A stretch of 64,000 nt of DNA, from contig JANRLL010000016.1 in the NCBI GenBank assembly GCA_033762715.1, positions 232,791 through 296,790 on the forward strand, written 5' to 3'. This stretch comes from JANRLL01 sp033762715. GTDB taxonomy: Bacteria; Pseudomonadota; Alphaproteobacteria; Rickettsiales; SXRF01. The translations under genes were made by a program, and so were the position numbers. The notes beneath the pieces were generated by a model that was given only the letters and a program-made list of their open reading frames with translations, ran no database searches and was not told where the DNA came from. This document shows, one piece after another, positions 17,585-27,436 of this stretch. Position 1 is the stretch's first letter. Every line of letters starts with the position of its first letter.

Positions 17585-20082
17585 TTATTCGCGCGGTGAT
17601 TGGGCTGATGGGATGGATGTTTTCCCTGTTTTTCACACTCACTATTATTGGGGTGGTGGTAGGGATTCTTGTCTTTAATCATTATAGCAAAGACCTGCCT
17701 GATTATCGCCAGCTTGCTAATTACGATCCAGCCACCGTTACGCGTCTTTATGCAAGTGATGGGCGGTTGCTGGCCGAATATGCCACCGAGAAGCGCGTGT
17801 TCGTGCCACTTTCCGCGATTCCCAAACATGTTCGTCATGCCTTTATTTCAGCTGAGGATAAAAATTTCTACGAGCATACCGGTATTGATATCAGCGGCAT
17901 TGCCCGCGCCGTCCGTGATAACGTCATTTATTATGGCCAAGGTAAATCGCTGGTAGGGGGCTCTACTATTACGCAGCAGGTGGTCAAAAACTTTTTGCTC
18001 AGTAGTGAAAAGTCGCTGGAGCGCAAAATCAAAGAAGCCATCTTGGCTTTGCGTATTACTGATGTGTACAGCAAAGATAAAATATTAGAGCTCTATTTAA
18101 ATGAGATCTATTTAGGTGGTGGTTCATATGGTGTTGCGGCAGCGGCGCAGAATTATTTCAATAAGTCGCTCGGTGACATTACAATAGAAGAAGCTGCATT
18201 ATTAGCTGCATTGCCCAAAGCGCCTTCGGAATATAACCCACGCAAGAATTATGATCTGGCTAAGCAGCGCCGTGATTGGGTGATTAACCGCATGGCGGAA
18301 GACAAGTTTATTACCGAAGCTGAAAAATCGGAAGCGGTTGAAACGCCCATCACGCTGCTAAAGCGCGATAATGCCGATATTATAAAAGCGGATTTTTTTG
18401 CTGAAGAAGTACGCCGTTGGCTATCGGCTAAATTTGGCTCGCAGGTTTTATATGAAGGCGGGCTAGTAGTCAAAACTACCTTGGATCCAAAGTTGCAGAC
18501 CATGGCAGATGGCGCGCTGCGCAAAGCCTTGATTGAATATGATCGCCGTCGTGGTTACCGCGGTCCTATCACCAAGTTGACCAGTCCGGATGATTGGAAA
18601 AAACAATTAGAAAAAATTGAACGTGAACATGCATATCATTTATTTGATGGGCAACGCTTGGCGGTTGCCATTGAGATGAACGATAAGAAAGTCGACATTG
18701 CTTTTTCGGATGGCACACGCGGCATTATACCTTTCGCGCTGATGAAATGGACGCGTAAGGTCATTTCAGATGGGGTGCTTGGGCCCGATGTTAAAAAACC
18801 GTCGGATGTGGTCAAAAAAGGTGATGTGCTGCTGGTTGGAAAAATTCCGGACGAATTCGTCAAAATACTAAAGCCCGATGAGCTGAAGATCACGTTTGAT
18901 TTACAACAAATCCCTGAAGTGAATGGCGCGATGGTCGTGGCTGATCCGCATACCGGCCGCATCTTAGCGATGTCGGGTGGCTATGCGTATGGTGGCAGCG
19001 AATTTAACCGTGCAACGCAAGCAAAACGCCAGCCTGGCTCTTCGTTCAAGCCTTTTGTCTATATGACCGCGCTTGAAAACGGTTTTACGCCTTCGACTAT
19101 GTTATTAGATGCGCCGATTGAGATGAGCCAAGGGGAAGGGCTGCCCACGTGGAAACCGCAGAACTACCATGACGACTATCTGGGCTCGATCACATTACGC
19201 GTGGGGTTGGAAAAATCACGTAATACGGTTACTGTGCGCCTGGCGCAAATATTAGGTATTGATAAAGTGATTCAAATGGGTGAGCGGATGGGTATTTACC
19301 AGAATCTGCCACGCAACTTTTCCATTGTGCTGGGTGCAGCTGAAACCTCGCTCATTCGCATGGTCAATGCGTATGGCATGATCGTCAATGGGGGGCGGCA
19401 AATTTCGCCTTCGCTTATCGAACGTATTGATGATCGCCATGGCGGTATTATTTATCGCCGTGATGGCAGAAGCTGCAATGGTTGCGTGTTAGAGTCAGTA
19501 GATCAGATTCCAACAGATGCAACGCCACCGCAATTGATTGACGATCGTGCCGAAGTGCTGGACCCGCGCATTGCCTATCAAATGACTTCGATTTTAGAAG
19601 GGGCGGCATTACGCGGCACTGGCTCGCGCGCATATGCTGAATTAAAACGCCCCGTGGCAGGTAAAACGGGTACGACTAATGATAGTTATGATACCTGGTT
19701 CGTTGGGTTTACGCCTGACTTGGTGGCAGGTGTTTTCATCGGCTATGATAAACCACGCACATTAGGCAAAAAAGAAACTGGTGCGTCGGTTGCCTTGCCA
19801 GCATTCATTAGCTTTATGAAAGAGGCCTTGGCCGATAAACCTAGCACGCCGTTTCGTATTCCACGCGGTATTCAATTGGTATCGGTTGATTTACAAACGG
19901 GTGAGCCTTTGGTGGATGGTGCGGGATCAGGTCGGGTTATCACCGAAGCCTTCATGACCGGTGATCCGGTATTTATTCCAGGCCAGACCGATAGCGCACC
20001 TACCATGATAGATGGTGAAGAAGTGGGGCCTACTGCACCTAATATGAATACGTTAGGTGTCGGAACGGGTGGGCTCTATTAA
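17581..20082 (+). CDS. mrcA: Penicillin-binding protein 1A
   Basis: Bifunctional peptidoglycan synthase of 833 residues. It has an N-terminal membrane anchor (residues 5-30) and a GT51 glycosyltransferase domain with FISAEDKNFYEHTGID and GGSTITQQVVKNF. A middle OB-like insertion follows. The transpeptidase domain has the SxxK motif in RQPGSSFKPFVYM (about residue 486), SxN in EKSRNTVTVRLAQ and KTGT in VAGKTGTTNDSYDTWFVG (about residue 693). It is coupled to amiC by an ATGA overlap. Its stop codon overlaps by four bases with the convergent FG-GAP gene. Confidence 0.97.
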   Translation: MIIRAVIGLMGWMFSLFFTLTIIGVVVGILVFNHYSKDLPDYRQLANYDPATVTRLYASDGRLLAEYATEKRVFVPLSAIPKHVRHAFISAEDKNFYEHTGIDISGIARAVRDNVIYYGQGKSLVGGSTITQQVVKNFLLSSEKSLERKIKEAILALRITDVYSKDKILELYLNEIYLGGGSYGVAAAAQNYFNKSLGDITIEEAALLAALPKAPSEYNPRKNYDLAKQRRDWVINRMAEDKFITEAEKSEAVETPITLLKRDNADIIKADFFAEEVRRWLSAKFGSQVLYEGGLVVKTTLDPKLQTMADGALRKALIEYDRRRGYRGPITKLTSPDDWKKQLEKIEREHAYHLFDGQRLAVAIEMNDKKVDIAFSDGTRGIIPFALMKWTRKVISDGVLGPDVKKPSDVVKKGDVLLVGKIPDEFVKILKPDELKITFDLQQIPEVNGAMVVADPHTGRILAMSGGYAYGGSEFNRATQAKRQPGSSFKPFVYMTALENGFTPSTMLLDAPIEMSQGEGLPTWKPQNYHDDYLGSITLRVGLEKSRNTVTVRLAQILGIDKVIQMGERMGIYQNLPRNFSIVLGAAETSLIRMVNAYGMIVNGGRQISPSLIERIDDRHGGIIYRRDGRSCNGCVLESVDQIPTDATPPQLIDDRAEVLDPRIAYQMTSILEGAALRGTGSRAYAELKRPVAGKTGTTNDSYDTWFVGFTPDLVAGVFIGYDKPRTLGKKETGASVALPAFISFMKEALADKPSTPFRIPRGIQLVSVDLQTGEPLVDGAGSGRVITEAFMTGDPVFIPGQTDSAPTMIDGEEVGPTAPNMNTLGVGTGGLY

Positions 20083-22697
20083 GGAGCATTTTTCAGGTCG
20101 ATGACACTCGGCCAAGACAAGTTACTGCGTCCCCAAATAATATAGACTCGAGGTGCAACCGCTGTAGAAGAAGTGGGTTGTAGCATAGCGGCTAAATCAT
20201 TTTTTCCATCGCCATTATAATCACCTACTGCATATGCCCAAACACCTGTATAGGGGTAGGTGCCACTATTCGTGACGGTTACACTAACAGCTGATGGTAC
20301 GCTTGATGTAAAGCCACCTTTAGGTGTGAAGTATATATACAGCCCGTTGGTTCGGCCGCGAATAATGTCGTCAAGGCCATCATTATTCAGATCAGAAGTG
20401 GTGTTGGCTGAATTCATCCAGTCTGTTCCGTTAGGCAATACGTTGGTATTGGTATAATCAGCTGCTGATTTTGTGCTGAAGCTAGATGAGCCACGATATA
20501 CTGACATAGCACCCGACGGGGTGATTGGGATCATGATGTCCTTACAAAGTGGGCATGAGCCATTTTTCTGATTGGTTACATCACGCACAACATGGAACGT
20601 ATTAAATAACCAGGACAAGGATGCGTTGGATAATTTGATTACGCCCGAAGAAGTGGTGATGTTGGTAATCGTACCAGCGCCGATAGGGCCTGGTTGAATA
20701 TACATATTGGGTGAGGCACCTTCAGGTACAAACAGACCATCGTCAGTGCCATCACCATTCATGTCCGCGCCGGTATAGCCACCCGCATTTTGCACTGTCA
20801 CACTCGGTGTTGCAAGACCGCTACCCGCACCCCAACTTGTACCAGAACTTGCACCGCTAACGCCGGCATAAATATAAGCATCCAAATTAGTACCAGAGTC
20901 TGGAGTACAGTTTAGAATGATATCTTTTGCAGCATCACTTACCACGTTGCCCGTGTATGGGTAGCACCATTCGGTGGTGCTAGTAGGTGTTGGGTAGTTA
21001 AGAGTAAATCCATTAGAAGTTGAGAATGGGCGGTTACTTGAATAGCTGGCTGCCCAACCTGTACCACTTGTGCCAACAGGGCCGTTTGAACCACCGAGTA
21101 ATACAGCATAACCCGCATAGGATGGGAAAGAGGCATGATATTTGTAATAGACAACGACGTCATCAAAGCCATCGGCATTGGCATCTAATACGTTGCTTCC
21201 ACCATAATAAGTGCCACCAGAAACCGTAGTGCGGCCTGTAGGTGCAGCACCTTCAATGGCAAAGCCGTTATAGCCGTTTAGGCTTGTATCGGCGTCTAAA
21301 TAGTTAAGGGTGCCTACTGGCATGAACCAGCCTTTTTTGCGACCAAAAATGACGAAGGTTTTTTGGTTGTTGCTTGCGTTATCTTCGCTGCCGATGACGA
21401 GATCCGATATGCCATCACCATTAATATCACCCGTGGTGATACCGTTGATTCGCCAATAGTTGGCTTTTAAACGGATAGAGCTTACAAATTCAGCTGCTTC
21501 ACCCAGGGCGCAGGTGTTCTTAGATGAATCCAAATACCAGACGATATCGTCAAAGCGGTTGAGGCCGGTACCATAAGAATCGCGCTTTACCAGGCCAACA
21601 AAGTTAGTGGCAAAATTATCGGTCATTGATGAAGCGCTGCTTACAAAAGCATTAATCTGTGAGTCGACGTTGGTATTGCCATTATTAAGCCGGTTGGCAA
21701 TGGTGCTGCCTTGTTGCGGGAAGGCGCCGTAACCATCTTTGCCATAGGAAAGCAGTGCCCACATGGTGTTATCGGTAGCAGGTGGTGTGAAATTCAACCA
21801 TATACCACTACCAGAAACCGTTGCAGCCCGGCTTAAGGTAATCGTGCCACTCGATACGTTAGTTACGGTAGTGCCAGGTACGATACCGCGTCCCTGTACT
21901 AAAAAGCCGGTAGAGATATTGGCATACGACGCAACGCTAGTGACAGAGGTGGTACCATTCAGCGTACCGGTAGTGACTGTTGGTGCAGAAGGTAGTATTT
22001 TAAGGCCACCTGCCATGCCTGTGCTTTGCATAGCGCGACAATTATCGGCGCGACCGGCATTGCTATCCATGACATAGACGATACGGCGGCCCCAACCATC
22101 AAAAGCATAATCATCGGGCAAGCCTAAAGCTTTTGTAGGCACGCCACCTGCGATTGTATTGTTAATAGTGAGGGTATTAGTGGCTGTTGATGTTGCATAG
22201 GCTGGCGCATCCACCGTGAGCGTTGTCGATGTATCAATTGAGCGTACCCGAGACAAAGGAGGAAATGCTGCACCAGTAACGGTTTGCCCTACTTGAAAAG
22301 TGGTTGTGTTACCGGTGCCATTGACAGTAAGGGTGTTATTGCCTTTCGTGGTGCTGTAGCCGCCGCTGCTAGAGTTAATCGCATAGCTTAGGTTGGTAAA
22401 GTTGGGAAACCCCCATGTACAGGCGGTCGCTTCACTAGTTGCGGATACGCCAAAATTGGCATTCGTAATCGCTAAAGTGATGTCAGCAGGGCATGGCCTT
22501 GCCAGATTGGTTGCCATGTAAGCGCGCGTGGCATCTTCAATGGTTGCCATGCGTTTCATGGTAATAGCTTGTTTCTGTGCGTCGCTACCTTCGCGCCCGC
22601 TAGGCAGGGTAGAGGCTATAGTTACACCAGCGGCGGCCACCAGTGCGCTTACCCAAATTAGCGATGAACCTGTATTTTGTTTCCATATGGTGTGCAT
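20079..22697 (-). CDS. Large exported FG-GAP repeat protein with pilin-like N-terminus
   Basis: 872 residues. The N-terminus (KQNTGSSLIWVSALVAAAGV, then ATRAYMATNLARPCPADI) resembles type II/IV pseudopilin-like proteins: a Gly before a hydrophobic helix and an AYxxxNxRxPCPAD segment. The Glu normally at +5 of the mature pilin is absent. Ser/Thr/Gly-rich adhesin-like blocks follow (one with GRGIVPGTTVTNVSSGTITL). At least five calcium-binding FG-GAP loops are then visible: DINGDGISDLVIG, DANADGFDDVVVY, DMNGDGTDDGLF, DLNNDGLDDIIRG, DYNGDGKNDLAAM. This suggests a beta-propeller displayed at the cell surface or secreted. It sits reversed between mrcA and prfB, which are normally neighbours. Function unknown. 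Confidence 0.75.
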   Translation of the reverse strand: MHTIWKQNTGSSLIWVSALVAAAGVTIASTLPSGREGSDAQKQAITMKRMATIEDATRAYMATNLARPCPADITLAITNANFGVSATSEATACTWGFPNFTNLSYAINSSSGGYSTTKGNNTLTVNGTGNTTTFQVGQTVTGAAFPPLSRVRSIDTSTTLTVDAPAYATSTATNTLTINNTIAGGVPTKALGLPDDYAFDGWGRRIVYVMDSNAGRADNCRAMQSTGMAGGLKILPSAPTVTTGTLNGTTSVTSVASYANISTGFLVQGRGIVPGTTVTNVSSGTITLSRAATVSGSGIWLNFTPPATDNTMWALLSYGKDGYGAFPQQGSTIANRLNNGNTNVDSQINAFVSSASSMTDNFATNFVGLVKRDSYGTGLNRFDDIVWYLDSSKNTCALGEAAEFVSSIRLKANYWRINGITTGDINGDGISDLVIGSEDNASNNQKTFVIFGRKKGWFMPVGTLNYLDADTSLNGYNGFAIEGAAPTGRTTVSGGTYYGGSNVLDANADGFDDVVVYYKYHASFPSYAGYAVLLGGSNGPVGTSGTGWAASYSSNRPFSTSNGFTLNYPTPTSTTEWCYPYTGNVVSDAAKDIILNCTPDSGTNLDAYIYAGVSGASSGTSWGAGSGLATPSVTVQNAGGYTGADMNGDGTDDGLFVPEGASPNMYIQPGPIGAGTITNITTSSGVIKLSNASLSWLFNTFHVVRDVTNQKNGSCPLCKDIMIPITPSGAMSVYRGSSSFSTKSAADYTNTNVLPNGTDWMNSANTTSDLNNDGLDDIIRGRTNGLYIYFTPKGGFTSSVPSAVSVTVTNSGTYPYTGVWAYAVGDYNGDGKNDLAAMLQPTSSTAVAPRVYIIWGRSNLSWPSVIDLKNAP

Positions 22698-22802
22698 TTC
22701 TCAATTATAAAGCATATTTTATTAAAAGGTAGGGAATTCTTTTCCTTGATATTTAAAAGGCTAGGTATTAGAGGCTATTAGCAACAATTTGAGATAAATT
22801 TT

Positions 22803-23919
22803 ATGAAAGCTGAAATAGAAACACTCGCGCGTCAGATCAAGCAATCGCAAGAATTGCTAAGGAGGTATCTTTGACTGGGACAACGCCCTACGCCGTCGTG
22901 ATGAGCTAGATTCACTCTGCGAAGATCCTAATTTATGGAATGATTCAGCCAAAGCCCAGACGTTACTGCGTGAACGCAACCATTTGGTGGGTATGATCGA
23001 AAATTATGAGCGCCTCGATCATGAGTGCGCTAATAATCTTGAGCTCGCGCAAATGGCAGAAGCTGAAAAAGATGATGCGTTGGTGCAAGAAGCAGAGGAT
23101 GCCTTAAAACAAGTGGCAACGGAACTGCGCCGTTTAGAAGTGGAAAGCCTGCTTGCGGGTGAAGCTGATGCCAATGATTGTTTTATCGAAATCAACTCCG
23201 GTGCTGGCGGAACGGAATCACAGGATTGGGCGTCAATGCTGCTGCGCATGTATGTGCGCTGGGCGCAAAAGCGCGGTTATAAAACAGAAATCATCGATGA
23301 AAGCGCTGGTGAGGAAGCTGGCATTAAATCGGCTACTATCAAAATAAGCGGGCATAATGCATATGGCTGGGCCAAGACCGAATCAGGTGTGCATCGCTTA
23401 GTGCGCATTTCGCCGTTTGACTCCAACGCACGTCGGCATACCAGTTTTGCCAGTGCTTGGGTCTATCCAGTGATCGATGATAATATTGATATCAAGGTCG
23501 ATGAAAAAGATATTCAGGTCGACACCATGCGCTCAGGTGGGGCCGGTGGTCAGCACGTGAATAAAACAGAATCGGCCGTGCGCTTTACGCATATGCCTAC
23601 CGGCATCGTAGTAAAATGCCAAAGTTCGCGCAGCCAGCATGCCAACCGTGCGGAGGCGATGCAGATGCTCAAAGCACGCCTATATGAACGTGAATTGCGC
23701 ATACGCGAGGAAAAAGCCGATGCGGTCAATGCCACCAAAACCGATAATGCCTGGGGGCATCAAATCCGCTCATACGTTTTGCATCCATACCAGATGGTAA
23801 AAGATCTGCGCACCGAGGTTGAAACCAGCGATACCAGGGGGGTGTTGGATGGCGACTTAGACGCGTTTATGAGTGCTGCCTTGGCTGACCGCGTCAAAGG
23901 TAAGGGCGATCACGCTTAA
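22803..23919 (+). CDS. prfB: Peptide chain release factor 2 (programmed +1 frameshift)
   Basis: Recognises UGA and UAA stop codons and triggers peptide release. The gene is in two frames: 23 codons from ATG 22803 to CTT 22869-22871, then an in-frame TGA at 22872-22874. Reading continues at GAC 22873 after skipping one base, giving about 371 residues in total. The SPF codon-recognition motif is in RISPFDSNARRHTS, and the catalytic GGQ is in RSGGAGGQHVNKTES. A start at 22984 would miss the N-terminal domain and is rejected. Frameshifting at the UGA lets RF2 level control its own synthesis. The gene follows the reversed FG-GAP gene rather than mrcA directly. Confidence 0.96.
22860..22875 (+). 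promoter_or_regulatory. RF2 programmed frameshift site
   Basis: An internal Shine-Dalgarno-like AGGAGG (22860-22865), a 3-base spacer TAT, then the slippery CTT followed by TGA and C. This has the same arrangement as the Escherichia coli prfB site (AGGGGG TAT CTT TGA C), differing by one base in the SD. Slow decoding of UGA C when RF2 is scarce allows the CTT-bound tRNA to slip +1. Confidence 0.95.
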
Positions 23920-23943
23920 TTTCTGCCATGATTTAGACTATAG

Positions 23944-23974
23944 AAAGGCGCAAATCTTGACTTTCTGCGCCTTT
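23944..23974 (+). terminator. Hairpin between prfB and mnmA, possible terminator
   Basis: A perfect 9-bp stem, AAAGGCGCA (23944-23952) with TGCGCCTTT (23966-23974), and a 13-base loop. There is no long U run after it beyond the TTT within the stem, so termination may be weak. It could instead separate or stabilise the two messages. It lies 17 bases ahead of the mnmA start. Confidence 0.4.
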
Positions 23975-23991
23975 GAAGGTATAGCGCGGCT

Positions 23992-25083
23992 ATGAATTCT
24001 CTAGGATTTGATAAACAACCGGCCGATACCAAGGTCGTAGTCGCGATGTCAGGCGGCGTGGATAGCTCCGCGGTGGCTGCGCTGCTGCATGAACAGGGCT
24101 ATCAGGTTATCGGTATTACATTGCAGCTTTATGATCATGGCGCAATGGTAGGAAAAAAAGGTGCCTGCTGCGCGGGCCAGGATATTCAAGATGCGCGCCG
24201 CGTGGCTGATACCCTGCAAATCCCGCATTACGTACTCAATTACGAAAGTAAGTTCCGCGATAGCGTGATGAATGATTTCGTGGAAACCTATCTGGCAGGC
24301 GAGACCCCCATACCATGCGTCAAATGTAACCAATCGGTTAAGTTTAAAGACTTGCTACAAACCGCACGTGATTTGGGCGCTGATTGTATGGCAACAGGGC
24401 ATTATGTGCAGCGAGTGGATACAGCCGGTCGTGCACAACTATACCGTGCGGCCGATCCATCGCGCGATCAGAGTTATTTCTTATTTGCTACCACACAGGA
24501 GCAGTTGGATTTCTTGCGCTTTCCCTTAGGGCACCTCAAGAGCAAGGCAGAGACGCGCGAGCTTGCGGCTAAATTTGGATTAGAAGTAGCCGACAAACCT
24601 GACAGCCAAGATATTTGTTTCGTACCCTCAGGGGGCTATGCCAAAGTTATCGAGAAATTACGTCCAGGTGCTCTGGAAGCAGGACAAATTGTGCATATGG
24701 ATGGCAGGGTTCTGGGTGAGCATGAGGGCATTATTCATTATACGGTAGGGCAGCGTAAAGGTTTGGGTATTAGTAACCAAGAGCCGCTTTTCGTCATTCG
24801 CCTAGATGCCGAGAACAAGCATGTGGTGGTAGGACCTAAAGAGGCATTGCTTACTAGGCAGTTTACAGTTCGCGAATGTAACTGGCTGGATGAATCAACA
24901 ACCAACGTGTTGGTGAAAACTCGCTCCATGCAGCAACCTGTATCTGCAACTATTGAGCGTTCGGCTAATCGTACTGCGACCATTACCCTGCATGATCCGC
25001 AAGGTGCGGTTTCGCCTGGGCAGGCCTGTGTCGCTTATGATGGTGATCGGGTGATTGGCGGCGGATGGATTACGAAAACCTAG
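23992..25083 (+). CDS. mnmA: tRNA-specific 2-thiouridylase
   Basis: Thiolates U34 in the wobble position of tRNA-Lys, Glu and Gln. 363 residues. The PP-loop is [15 protein letters not shown] near the N-terminus, with GITLQLYDH after it. The catalytic cysteine pair lies in [15 protein letters not shown] and [17 protein letters not shown]. The M-x-TGHY block appears as [10 protein letters not shown] and the [11 protein letters not shown] loop is present. The stop is directly convergent with the response-regulator phosphatase gene. The start at 23992 follows GAAGG about 12 bases upstream. Confidence 0.97.
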   Translation: MNSLGFDKQPADTKVVVAMSGGVDSSAVAALLHEQGYQVIGITLQLYDHGAMVGKKGACCAGQDIQDARRVADTLQIPHYVLNYESKFRDSVMNDFVETYLAGETPIPCVKCNQSVKFKDLLQTARDLGADCMATGHYVQRVDTAGRAQLYRAADPSRDQSYFLFATTQEQLDFLRFPLGHLKSKAETRELAAKFGLEVADKPDSQDICFVPSGGYAKVIEKLRPGALEAGQIVHMDGRVLGEHEGIIHYTVGQRKGLGISNQEPLFVIRLDAENKHVVVGPKEALLTRQFTVRECNWLDESTTNVLVKTRSMQQPVSATIERSANRTATITLHDPQGAVSPGQACVAYDGDRVIGGGWITKT

Positions 25084-26277
25084 TTATTCAGGTTTACGAT
25101 GGTAGACCGTAATCGTGTTGTCATCAAAGACCGGCGCCGGATTATGTGATTTGAGCAAATTACATAGGCTTTCTACCACTGCATTAGCAGGGTGTGCCGG
25201 CAATTCACGCAACGCTTGAAGAATTGCTCCTTCAATTTGACTATCTGCTAAAAACTCACCTTTGCTATTTTGGGTTTCGCTAATGCAATCGCTATGCAAC
25301 ACCAATAAGTCATCCGGCAAAAAGGGAATGTAATGAGTTTTGTACTGTGCATCTGGCTTGATGCCCAAAGGGAAGCCACTGCTTGGTAACCTGACTGTAT
25401 TCTGGCCAGGTTTGAATAATAAGCCGGTAGGTGAAGCAGCTGATGCGTACAGTAAGCAATTGGCTTCGGTATCAATGACGCCGTAAAACATGGTGGCTAG
25501 CTCATCGCGATTAATGGTATTGAGCAACTTTTGATTCAGCTTATCGAGAAGATAGCCAGGTTCAGAATGATTATGCAGCGATTCCTGTATGAAGGTATGC
25601 ATACGAAATACATTCATGGCAGTGGAGATACCCCGCCCTGAGAAATCAAACATAAAAATCGCAAGTCGCTCTTCGGAGAGCGGCCATATGCCCCAATAAT
25701 CACCCCCCAAATCGGAGGTAGTTTCAAAATGATGGCCGATCTTCATGTCGTATACACGCTCACAGATTTTAACTTGATGCGGACTAGGCAATAGGCGGTT
25801 TTGTATTTTACGCGCAGATTCTAGCTCTGATTGCATCTGTTGTTGATAACGGCGCAATTTTTCCAAGATAAATTTTTGGTTCAAATGCACCTTAACGCGT
25901 GCTGAAAGTTCACTGGCTTCGAATGGTTTGCAAATATAATCATTGGCCCCCAATTTGAAGGCAGTTAGTTTTTTTTCATTATCACTTAATGCGGTTTGCA
26001 CAACAATAGGCATATTGTCATAGTGCCTGTCAGCACGAATCTGCCTGCAATACTCAAAGCCGTCCACCTTTGGCATCATAAGATCAAGGATTACAATATC
26101 TGGCGTATTTTGCTGCGTAATGGATAGCGCCTCACCACCATTTTTAGCTGTTTGGATGTTGCTAAAGCCTGAGCTACGCAAACTCTGTACCAGGATCTTG
26201 ATATTAAAGTCGAGGTCATCGACAACTAAGATAGCTGCATTTTGAATGCGCTGTACTGTGTCGACATCAATCAGCAT
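25084..26277 (-). CDS. Response regulator with PP2C (RsbU/SpoIIE) phosphatase output
   Basis: 397 residues. The N-terminal receiver has the acidic pair in ILVVDDLDFN, phospho-acceptor Asp in DIVILDLMMPKVDG and Lys in YICKPFEASEL. A coiled coil (LRRYQQQMQSELESARKIQN) leads to a PP2C phosphatase domain with HFETTSDLGGDYWGIW, FDFSGRGISTAMNVFR and LLVLHSDCISE. It should dephosphorylate the STAS protein encoded two genes upstream, releasing it to bind the HATPase. I used the ATG at 26275-26277, four bases after the preceding stop; a start 48 bases further upstream would overlap that gene. The cognate histidine kinase is not evident. Confidence 0.9.
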   Translation of the reverse strand: MLIDVDTVQRIQNAAILVVDDLDFNIKILVQSLRSSGFSNIQTAKNGGEALSITQQNTPDIVILDLMMPKVDGFEYCRQIRADRHYDNMPIVVQTALSDNEKKLTAFKLGANDYICKPFEASELSARVKVHLNQKFILEKLRRYQQQMQSELESARKIQNRLLPSPHQVKICERVYDMKIGHHFETTSDLGGDYWGIWPLSEERLAIFMFDFSGRGISTAMNVFRMHTFIQESLHNHSEPGYLLDKLNQKLLNTINRDELATMFYGVIDTEANCLLYASAASPTGLLFKPGQNTVRLPSSGFPLGIKPDAQYKTHYIPFLPDDLLVLHSDCISETQNSKGEFLADSQIEGAILQALRELPAHPANAVVESLCNLLKSHNPAPVFDDNTITVYHRKPE

Positions 26278-26281
26278 ATTG

Positions 26282-26956
26282 TTACCATTCAAATGCCATA
26301 AACAATGTATGATTATCCTCGCCAACCCATACTTTATTTGCGAGCGATTGAATCAATATTAAGCCGCGACCGTATGGCAAAAAATCAGGTGTGTAGTTAA
26401 GTAAAGGGCTTCCTTGTCCTTCGTCGCTAATAGAAAGAATCAAGCGATGGGACTTATACCATAGCAATATATTGACATATTTGGCTGCTAGCTGAGGATC
26501 GGCTAGTTTATCTTGGACTTCTTGATAATAGGATTCAAAATTTTTCTGATTCTTAAAATGTCCGCCGATTTTTAGATTGCCGTGCACCACAGAATTAATC
26601 AGCGCTTCATGCATGCAGGTTGTGATGGGAATCGTGTATTGTTGCGGGATATTGAAATGAGAACAAACCGTTTTTGTGATAATCGGCGCAATCTTGTGAT
26701 TATAGCAAGAGCGTGTGGTAAGCGATAAAGAGAAATCAGGGTTTGAGCGAATAATTGATTCGAGTGGGAAGAGGTGGTTATTGTAGAGCGAGTGTTCGAT
26801 AAAAAAGCGGTTGGGCTTGTTAATAATATTTTCAAATGAATGCTGTTTATTCAGATTAAAGAAATATGGTACGCGTATACGTGCGTTATGCACATCTGTC
26901 ATCGGTTTTAGTAGCGCGGGAAAAATGGTATTAAGCAGCCCGTTATAAAACGTCAT
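26282..26956 (-). CDS. RsbW-like anti-sigma/switch kinase (HATPase)
   Basis: 224-residue GHKL-fold protein. Only the C-terminal half is clearly HATPase_c_2: N box HEALINSVVHGNLKIGG, G1 SISDEGQGSPLLN and G2 PYGRGLILIQSLANKV. There is no HisKA domain, so it fits an RsbW-type serine kinase or anti-sigma switch protein rather than a sensor kinase. The N-terminal 80 residues are unassigned. The start at 26954-26956 leaves a 4-base gap after the STAS stop; the next gene is also 4 bases away, so the three are a tight operon. Its final target (sigma factor or other effector) is not encoded in view. Confidence 0.85.
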   Translation of the reverse strand: MTFYNGLLNTIFPALLKPMTDVHNARIRVPYFFNLNKQHSFENIINKPNRFFIEHSLYNNHLFPLESIIRSNPDFSLSLTTRSCYNHKIAPIITKTVCSHFNIPQQYTIPITTCMHEALINSVVHGNLKIGGHFKNQKNFESYYQEVQDKLADPQLAAKYVNILLWYKSHRLILSISDEGQGSPLLNYTPDFLPYGRGLILIQSLANKVWVGEDNHTLFMAFEW

Positions 26957-26960
26957 GGCG

Positions 26961-27266
26961 CTAATTCGTGATATCGAATAGTTGATCGAATTTAGAAATA
27001 GCAAATATCTTTTGTACTTGCCCTTTGGCGTGTTTCAGTATAACCGACACGTGATTATTCAGGCAGCTGTCTCGTAGTAGTAGCAGCATGCCGAGTCCTG
27101 CCGAGTCTATAAAATCCACTTTCGAAAAATCCAGGGCTATTTGTTTTGTATGACTGAGCTGCGAATGCTCCAATATCGCCTTGAAGCGTTGGTTATCTTC
27201 AAAGGTAAATTGGCCTTGTAGATTGATCTGAAGTGAGTCGTCAGATTTATTAAGCGTCATTTCCAT
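26961..27266 (-). CDS. STAS-domain anti-sigma factor antagonist (RsbV-like)
   Basis: 101-residue single STAS domain. The phosphorylatable Ser lies in VDFIDSAGLGMLLLLRD, the standard SpoIIAA/RsbV position. By family logic the neighbouring HATPase phosphorylates it and the PP2C-type regulator dephosphorylates it; the unphosphorylated form sequesters the HATPase. It is first in the STAS / HATPase / phosphatase trio, with about 170 bases upstream that could hold its promoter. Confidence 0.9.
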   Translation of the reverse strand: MEMTLNKSDDSLQINLQGQFTFEDNQRFKAILEHSQLSHTKQIALDFSKVDFIDSAGLGMLLLLRDSCLNNHVSVILKHAKGQVQKIFAISKFDQLFDITN

Positions 27267-27401
27267 AATAGTATTAGCAATCTTTTACAGGTGAAGAAAA
27301 GGTAGCCCAGTTGGCCTCGAGTGCAATGTATGAATGCGTTGTATAGAAAGTTGCATGTATCATTGGGGTACAGAAACGATGTTAGGACGTTTAATACAAC
27401 C

Positions 27402-27427
27402 AATAATAATTCAGAAAAATTATTATT
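27402..27427. repeat. AT-only inverted repeat between operon halves
   Basis: AATAATAATT (27402-27411) and AATTATTATT (27418-27427) form a perfect 10-bp stem with a 6-base loop. It lies just past the stop of the membrane protein gene and ahead of the STAS gene on the minus strand. With no GC pairs it would be a weak terminator; it may be only an AT-rich spacer. Confidence 0.35.
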
Positions 27428-27436
27428 ACAACTATT

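Noticed and set aside
22984..23919. Release factor 2 starting at the internal ATG 22984
   Set aside because: It would drop about 60 residues of the N-terminal domain; the upstream frame plus the frameshift motif accounts for the whole protein.
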